Translations under genes and position numbers: made by a program
The notes under the pieces: model-generated
The model's database searches: none
What the model was told of the DNA's origin: nothing
Seen by the model: the letters and a program-made list of their open reading frames with translations, nothing else
Shown: in pieces, positions 58,357 through 64,000 of the stretch
How the letters are laid out: each line of letters starts with the position of its first letter
Numbering within the stretch: position 1 is the first letter of the stretch
DNA from: Albugo candida
Taxonomy: Eukaryota; Oomycota; Peronosporomycetes; Albuginales
Assembly (NCBI GenBank): GCA_040437565.1
Contig: JBDOQK010000054.1
Location: forward strand, 1-64,000
Length of the DNA stretch: 64,000 nt
Reading direction: 5' to 3'

Positions 58357-59208
58357 TTATTTGATCTTGGCTGATTTCGATTCTTTATTCGGTTCCAAAA
58401 ACTTCTCCAGCTGCTCCTTGACAACATGAGAATGCTCTTTTACGGTTTCTTTGGCGAATGTGACGAGAATTGAATCTTTCCGTTCCATTTCTTCCTTTTT
58501 TCCAATTCGGTATCCATCGATGAATGCCATTAGCACCGAATGTGCCACCAGTAGCTTATCGGCAATCCAACTTTGTGCAATTTCTTTCAACGATAAAAGA
58601 TCCTTTTTCTCCATTTTCATTGCTTCGGTCTTTCCTTCTTCTGCGGCATGTTTTAGTGTACCAATGTTCTCTTTTAGAGTTGCGATTGGATTCAGTCGAC
58701 TTCGATGATCCTCGATTTGTGTTTGTGCTACTTGAAATAAAGACTTCAGGTTTGAATGTTCCAGTTCTTGTTCGAGAATTTTACGATTTGAGTTTACGGT
58801 TTCCGTGATATAAGTTATATTATTCGAAAGCTTTCCGCTCTTTTGATACTCAGAGTGAAGAAAATCAAGATTTGAGTGTGCTTGTGACTGAACTCCTTTG
58901 ATCGCTGAAACGAATTCTTCTTTAATGTTTTGGATTTCGTAAGAAGGGTTTTTGAGGTGTTCAAAACTCTTTATATACATTTTACAGGCGAAACGGAAGA
59001 TTTTGACATGTTCGAGAAAAGAGTATTGCCAGAGATCGATGTAAATAGGGGCGGTCGCAGCCTTCTTCTGCTCTTTGGTGCCTGGTAGGCCTCCAATGTT
59101 ATCATAAAGCCAAATGTCGAATTGTCGAGCAGACTGCTGCGTAATTCGTAGAAAATAACGCCATAAGCTGGAATGATGTGGCGAACGCGGAGGAAAAGGT
59201 GGAGGCAT
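58357..59208 (-). CDS. Helix-rich hypothetical protein, 283 residues
   Basis: A single-exon frame from ATG (MPPPFPPRSPHHSSLWRYFL) to TAA. After a Pro-rich start there are aromatic segments (FDIWLYDNIGGLPG, APIYIDLWQYSFLEHVKIFR) and then long charged helices, e.g. ENIGTLKHAAEEGKTEAMKM and DSILVTFAKETVKEH. No domain was recognised. The Arg/Ser-rich start could be a mitochondrial targeting sequence, but this is a guess. Codon use and frame length make it a convincing gene. Confidence 0.75.
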   Translation of the reverse strand: MPPPFPPRSPHHSSLWRYFLRITQQSARQFDIWLYDNIGGLPGTKEQKKAATAPIYIDLWQYSFLEHVKIFRFACKMYIKSFEHLKNPSYEIQNIKEEFVSAIKGVQSQAHSNLDFLHSEYQKSGKLSNNITYITETVNSNRKILEQELEHSNLKSLFQVAQTQIEDHRSRLNPIATLKENIGTLKHAAEEGKTEAMKMEKKDLLSLKEIAQSWIADKLLVAHSVLMAFIDGYRIGKKEEMERKDSILVTFAKETVKEHSHVVKEQLEKFLEPNKESKSAKIK

Positions 59209-59719
59209 CGTGTGCTGACCTAGAAAAATGTGGCATAAGGGGCCACACTATCTAAAATAATAGAAAATTTGCAGTCATCAAAGTCACTGAGTGCATACCT
59301 CGTAATAAATCAAAATTAGAATTTTGGATCAGTAAACTTCAAAAGCTGCAAGTGTTGCACTCACGTAACATTGTAATTGATAAAAATACACTGTATACTG
59401 TATAAATTACACTTTTTCCACCCGAGTTGCTGCGAGTGTTGAAAAAGGCAGTTTGATAATTAAAAGAACATCATTAGATTATCACATAATCTACTTTTAC
59501 GTGAACAAATTACATAACTGGCTCTTCTACATCATCAATAATGTTTGGAAGGAGTACATATGAGACATTCTACAATATATTTTGTACTGACGTGTCTCAT
59601 GCTCGCGTTTTGTGCGCACATTTAGCCGTCAATTTTTTGTGGCAGAAAATTTAGCGTACACTTAGAACATCAAATTTTCTCATCCTTTATTGCAGCTACG
59701 CAAGACTAGAACAGAGGGA
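59209..59719. promoter_or_regulatory. Divergent promoter region
   Basis: An AT-rich intergenic region between the minus-strand gene at 58,357-59,208 and the plus-strand frame at 59,720. No distinct motif was identified. A possible short first exon (ATG at about 59,540, MFGRSTYETFYNIF) could splice to the acceptor TTGCAG before 59,696, but the donor is weak. Confidence 0.35.
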
Positions 59720-60151
59720 ATGAATTTTAAAGTCCGAAAAAGAGTTTTTTTCGAAGTGTCTCTCTACCAATTATTGGCTAAATTTCAAACCGTACCTACC
59801 CTACGCTGTGAAGTGCTTGATGAGCTACCCAAACAGTTCAATGCACAAAGTGACGTTGTTTACACTCGTAGTCACTCTTGGTTAAATAAACCGCACGATG
59901 TCGTAAACACAGCCACTTTTTTACAAGCATGCGTGTGTGGTCAATGCGAGCAAGTCAATCGCCCTTTGGCTGAACAAATAATTATCAACTGTCATTTTTA
60001 TTATTCATGGTACGTTGTGGCAACGCTCACTTGCGAATTTTGCGTTGAAAAAATACCAAAACCATTCACACACTTGTTGTATCCAAATTTAGTGCAATTG
60101 AAACATTACAAACAATCTGGAAATGGATCTGGATCGAATACTCAACCATGA
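59720..60151 (+). CDS. Hypothetical protein, 143 residues
   Basis: The frame begins at ATG 59,720 (MNFKVRKRVFFEVSLYQLLA) and is open further upstream to a splice-like acceptor, TTGCAG, so an extra 5' exon is possible. It contains Cys/His clusters (ACVCGQCEQ, TCEFCVEK, NCHFYYSW) that might bind metal. Its last 29 nt overlap the start of the next gene in another frame. The two could be one gene, with an intron removing the overlap (for example a GTGCAATTG donor to a CTAAAG acceptor). No family was recognised. Confidence 0.5.
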   Translation: MNFKVRKRVFFEVSLYQLLAKFQTVPTLRCEVLDELPKQFNAQSDVVYTRSHSWLNKPHDVVNTATFLQACVCGQCEQVNRPLAEQIIINCHFYYSWYVVATLTCEFCVEKIPKPFTHLLYPNLVQLKHYKQSGNGSGSNTQP

Positions 60152-61025
60152 CGTACAACTAAAGGCCAAACGACCTCATCTTATGTCCAGTTCCACAAAA
60201 TTTGTTGCTTTGCGCGTCGGAAAATGGACGCTCGAGGAAGAAGCGTATGCGTTTGATTTGATCCAAGCTTTTTTGACTGGAATGCTCGATATACCCGAAG
60301 GAACCTCATTGCGTTTGTTCTTGGCAAAGAAACTGTGCTGTTCACCGATGAGAGTGACCACAAAGTTATCAACGAATCAACTCAATGGACAGCGTATTCG
60401 AAAACGTTTGGGGCAATTGCGCTACTTTCCAAGTCCAGTTGGATTCACTAGAGGCAAGTTTGCAAAGATGCAGTCGTTAGAGGAGCTTGGAGCTCGATTT
60501 CGTAGCAGAGAAAACCTTCCGGCAGAATGTGTGAAAGAGGAGAAACACAACACAAATACGAAAATAAGTGATTTATTGAGCAAAACACCTGTTCGAATTG
60601 GGAGTTGGACAAATGAAGAGGAAGCGTATGCGCATGCGTTGATTACTGCCTTCCGATCAGGTATATTGGACATCCATACTGGCACTACTTTGCGGTCATT
60701 TTTGGCGGAGCAATTATGCTGCGACCGAATGCGAATAACGAAGAAACTGTCGTACGGGATAGTGTCGCAATACCAGATTCCAAGCCGACTTGGATGTCTC
60801 CGCTATCGTCGCCTTTCTCAAGTGCATCCAGAGCAAGCGTGTCAGATGCTCGCTGAGCTTGACCGATTGCGTGCTTCCTGTTTTGCAATCAATCAAGTGG
60901 TGATCGCACCTAAAACTAGGCCACATACCACATACAATCAGCCTCTACCGGGACGTTTCTTATCTAGGATATCGTGTCAAGCAAAAAAATCGCTCGAAGA
61001 GTACCGCTACCGACTCCACGTTTGA
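60123..61025 (+). CDS. Protein with two copies of a stramenopile W-T-x-E-E-E-A-Y-A domain, 300 residues
   Basis: A single-exon frame from ATG to stop. Two related units are seen. Residues about 33-98 read GKWTLEEEAYAFDLIQAFLT, GMLDIPEGTSLRLFLAKKLC and MRVTTKLS. Residues about 160-225 read GSWTNEEEAYAHALITAFRS, GILDIHTGTTLRSFLAEQLC and MRITKKLS. Both share the G-T-[ST]-L-R-x-F-L-A block and C-x-x-M-R-[IV]-T-x-K-L. Single copies of this motif are familiar in diatom and oomycete proteins of unknown function; the W-T-x-E-E-E start recalls SANT/Myb-type modules, so DNA binding is possible but not shown. Confidence 0.8.
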   Translation: MDLDRILNHDVQLKAKRPHLMSSSTKFVALRVGKWTLEEEAYAFDLIQAFLTGMLDIPEGTSLRLFLAKKLCCSPMRVTTKLSTNQLNGQRIRKRLGQLRYFPSPVGFTRGKFAKMQSLEELGARFRSRENLPAECVKEEKHNTNTKISDLLSKTPVRIGSWTNEEEAYAHALITAFRSGILDIHTGTTLRSFLAEQLCCDRMRITKKLSYGIVSQYQIPSRLGCLRYRRLSQVHPEQACQMLAELDRLRASCFAINQVVIAPKTRPHTTYNQPLPGRFLSRISCQAKKSLEEYRYRLHV

Positions 61026-62469
61026 ATTTATATATTTTTTGATTTTATCAGCGCACGACTATTTTTGTCACGAATAACGAATAGGTACAAAAAGTAGAAT
61101 TTAATCTTCTGCCTTTATTATTTCTTCTATTGTTTCCAGGTCGTCCTCGGCCCACCTCACGGTGACGCAAGGCAAGATTTTTTTTAAATTTGTTTGATTG
61201 AAAGTTACAGTTTTTAAGTTACAGTTTTTATTCTTCGGCAATTTTTTGGTGGAATGCGCGCATATGTATTTTATAAAAGACTCATCGATGATGCATAAGT
61301 GAGATCTTATACGATAGTATACAACGCAATACAATGATAAGTAATGGTAACGCAAGGTATTGATTGGTATTCTAAATCTACAATTTAATATAAAACGCTT
61401 TGTCATCTATTTATCGCGAGGGCAGTCTATAAAATTATAAACGTATAATCTATAGCCTATGTATACCATACATTGTGACACAACTATTAAAAAAAAAAAA
61501 AAAAGGAAATATGGAATGCACAATGCAATTTATACTATGTATATTTTGTTCCACGCAATTTGAACGATATAAAAGTGGTAGACAATTCATAATATTTGTA
61601 ATGTACGAAGCAACTTATAGCATGTCCATAATAAACAAGAAAAATTGAGCAATATATTTATTTATTCCACTATTTCTATTTTTTTTTTTTTATTTTTTTT
61701 TTTTTTNNNNNNNNNNNNNNNNNNNNNNNNNNNNNNNNNNNNNNNNNNNNNNNNNNNNNNNNNNNNNNNNNNNNNNNNNNNNNNNNNNNNNNNNNNNNNN
61801 NNNNNNGGACGCTTTCTAAAACCTCTTCGATCGCCCGCAACTCTTTACACTCTGATCAACCGTTTGTTTAAATCCAGAGTCGGATAAGACGACATTGAGC
61901 TTAACGTGTCCACGAAACTACATGCTGATAATGTGTACTCATCTCTGTCCCGCTCAAAGCAGTAGCACACCAAGTAGCTCGACATCGGACCCACATGAGA
62001 GCTCTGTAGTACCTCCCACAGACGAGCCACTAGATCAAAATCGAGCGATACCGACCAAGAACGCGCATAACATGCGAAGAGCTCGCAAGACTTGCGCACG
62101 AGTGCAATCCGGTACTCCCGAATTGATGGAAGGACGATTTGTATCATCGTATGCAGCCTCCAGCTCCGATCTAAAAAGCGCATATCTGGATGCAATAGAT
62201 ACTGTCAATACGGAATCCGTGGAAGGTGTGCTGGCGTATGTTCAGGCCACTCATTAGAGAATCGATGCAATCGTAGAAACAGTGCTCAAAACTTGGGTCT
62301 TTTACAAGATTGATGTGATGCAGACAAATGCGTCTATTGCTCCATTTCTAGACAGTCGAGAGACGTAAGAGTATGGTCCGATGATAGCGTTGATAAACGG
62401 CGATGTACGCCTTCGCAAGAGGACAAACTCGTGCCGGAATGCCTTTCAATTTAATGGAGACTGTCAGCA
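61026..62469. other. AT-rich stretch with homopolymers and a gap; no firm gene
   Basis: An A run lies at 61,490-61,504 and long T runs at 61,680-61,706 lead into the 100-N gap (61,707-61,806). A minus frame at 61,101-61,406 ends CVTVRWAEDDLETIEEIIKA and could be the last exon of an unseen gene. A plus frame at 61,895-62,257 is Ser/Thr-rich and unrecognised. Confidence 0.4.
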
Positions 62470-62938
62470 ATTAATATAGGGCCCTTTGTGGTTGGCGGAC
62501 ATAAGAGTACCGACGCACATGAATCGTACCAGAATTGTTGCTGGTTTTCCTTTCCGAATTCTTGGCCGACCAAATCGTAGGACGAAAAGACTGCAGCATG
62601 TCGCAAAAGTACGAAGAATGGATTATGTGATATTGGCGTCGAACCCAATGGCCTCGCCTGCACATTTGCATACGATATTTTTGGCTGGTCCCTTTGGACG
62701 ATGTAGTTAGAATTACAGTATCAGAAATCCCAAGACAGGGTGCTCGGATGCAAAATTCTCCGAATGGTGCAAAGCCGCGATTAAAATATCGGATTTGCAG
62801 CTGATATATATACTGGGAGATTTCAAGGAGCTTGTACTTGGGCAGAATTCAGCAGATCTAAAAGGCAATGAGGAGCAGGCAGAAAGAATTATCGAGACGT
62901 ATATGAGTGTTTTAGCCAATAGCAGCTTCCAAAATTAG
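62470..62938 (+). pseudogene. Remnant of an oomycete secreted Cys-containing protein family
   Basis: Pieces in plus-strand order are CCWFSFPNSWPTKS and DEKTAACRKSTKNGLCDIGV then EPNGLACTFAYDIFGW in one frame, LDDVVRITVSEIP in the next (from 62,694), and GCSDAKFSEWCKAAIKIS to the stop at 62,938 in the third (from about 62,738). Their order, Cys spacing and D-D-V-V-x-I-T block resemble a family of secreted oomycete proteins of unknown function that I recall but cannot name. Two frameshifts, an in-frame TAG and the missing N-terminus mark it as a pseudogene. Confidence 0.45.
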
Positions 62939-64000
62939 ACCACTTCCGAGTTCAATACAACTCGCTGGGATCAATCCTCCGCGTTACTACAATGTGCCAC
63001 AATTAGTCAAAAGCCAGGATGTAAGCGCATTGGGTATGCTCAAATATATCAGCGTGTGCTCTTGCTAAAAGTTATGATATTGATACCTTTCGATTTCTTA
63101 ATTGGAGAAAGTGCAGCACACGCTAACGCCCGCTGCAGTCTCAGAAGCCGTGGATGACAGCCGCTGCTAACGGGTTACGAGTAAGGTTCGTGTGCGTCTG
63201 TCGATCGGAGCAGTGCACATGATCTCTATTGGAATAAATCGTGTATGGTGAGTGTGATCATCAATCAATCCACGCGTAAGTAATAGTCTTTTTAATCAAA
63301 TAAAAATTCTATATTTATTTCCATCCAAATTCCACCACTTCTATAACGCCGGCTCTATAACACGCAATCTGATTGCATGAATGTCTGGAGGCCTTCTGGT
63401 GGGCCAATTCCAAAGCAACCAAGAGTAATCCGATGTTAAAACATTGGTAATCGCGGGAGAGATCTGACACAACGCATTCAGAACGAGTTCCAGCGTTCAT
63501 GGTTACATCACGGCATCTTCGGAAACGTGTCGTTCTACTTTTTTAGGATTACAGTTTTGTCGAGCCTTTCAAATGCTGTCAGTTCGATCTCGTTTCTGAT
63601 TATTTTTTAAATATTCTGTCGATACTATATATTGTGCAATCTGCCTTCGTGTGGGGCAGTGAAGTCGAATAGGCTTTGGAATCCGCATATATAATGTGTA
63701 ATCGTTCAAACCTGCTGACATTAACATTACAACAAGCTCTAGCTGAAAATATGTGAGCATTGCGCGGAGCCCCCAAAGCGTTAAAGTGAAGTTTATAAGT
63801 AGATGCATGATGACGCTTGTAATTTGAAGGCATGTTGCCGACACAGCTCTCATATATGCTCAAGATTTGAGCTTACCTACTAGATCAGATCTATCTTCCT
63901 AACGTACGGCGGCTTCATGAGAGAAAGTTTGGAGCAAATGGACAATGAAATTTATCTCGACAATCTATCATCATTGACACAAAGTACTGGACGCTGTAGT
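62939..64000. other. No recognisable gene
   Basis: Short frames only (up to 94 codons on the minus strand near 63,569-63,853). No repeats or RNA genes were recognised. Confidence 0.4.

Noticed and set aside
61680-61706. LINE/SINE poly-A tail (as T run)
   Set aside because: It abuts an assembly gap and no element body is visible on either side; it is treated as a plain homopolymer.
1-64000. CRISPR arrays, operons or other prokaryotic features
   Set aside because: No regularly spaced repeats, and introns show that this is eukaryotic nuclear DNA.

Overview
The window looks like nuclear DNA of an oomycete, most simply a white-rust (Albugo-like) obligate biotroph. The reasons are the very short GT-AG introns (42-67 bp) of the gene-dense right end, a protein carrying two copies of a stramenopile-type W-T-x-E-E-E-A-Y-A domain, a bZIP factor with an oomycete-like altered basic region, and a mixture of copia, gypsy, MULE and LINE debris. 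The genus is inferred; the sequence alone does not prove it. There are twelve 100-N gaps (3159, 7955, 11917, 18255, 27698, 28778, 37802, 40860, 42518, 50969, 53876 and 61707, each +99). Four of them (37802, 42518, 50969, 53876) are flanked on both sides by the same sequence, so they are almost certainly unmerged contig ends and not biological duplications.

Left part, 1-47,800: repeat-rich and gene-poor. It holds a broken copia-type LTR element (about 800-4487, minus). Two diverged copies of an unidentified gene family follow (about 6480-7760 and 13,383-15,110, minus). Between them is a glyoxalase II pseudogene with lost metal ligands (10,879-11,643). A MULE DNA transposon with long inverted ends (17,185-20,113) contains an inserted LINE fragment with a 15-bp target duplication. 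A putative secreted protein (23,823-24,572) precedes a decayed tryptophan synthase beta gene (about 24,830-26,140). Next come a gypsy fragment with chromodomain (about 26,383-27,900), a decayed DDE transposase (about 28,970-30,500), a decayed START plus oxysterol-binding gene (about 35,750-37,100) and a decayed secreted HAD phosphatase (41,490-42,974). Most of the remaining sequence has only short, unrecognised frames.

Right part, 47,800-61,030: compact euchromatic gene cluster with short intergenic regions. In order: a Tat-SF1/Cus2-like splicing factor (minus, six exons), a CENP-S/MHF1 histone-fold protein (plus, three exons), a bZIP factor (plus, three exons), a roughly 1,080-residue helical-repeat protein (minus, nine exons), a PGAP5/MPPE1-type metallophosphoesterase (plus, five exons), a helix-rich protein (minus), and two partly overlapping plus-strand frames, the second with the tandem stramenopile domain. 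Exon structures were worked out by hand from splice sites and phase, and all totals come out in frame. Removing the duplicated contig ends keeps the bZIP, helical-repeat and HAD frames open.

The extreme right end (61,030-64,000) is AT-rich with homopolymer runs and a frameshifted remnant of an apparent oomycete secreted-protein family (about 62,470-62,938).

The genes do not form one pathway. The main pattern is a sharp boundary near 47.8 kb between a decaying repeat-rich block, which has collected dead metabolic and lipid-transfer genes, and a block of conserved housekeeping genes.
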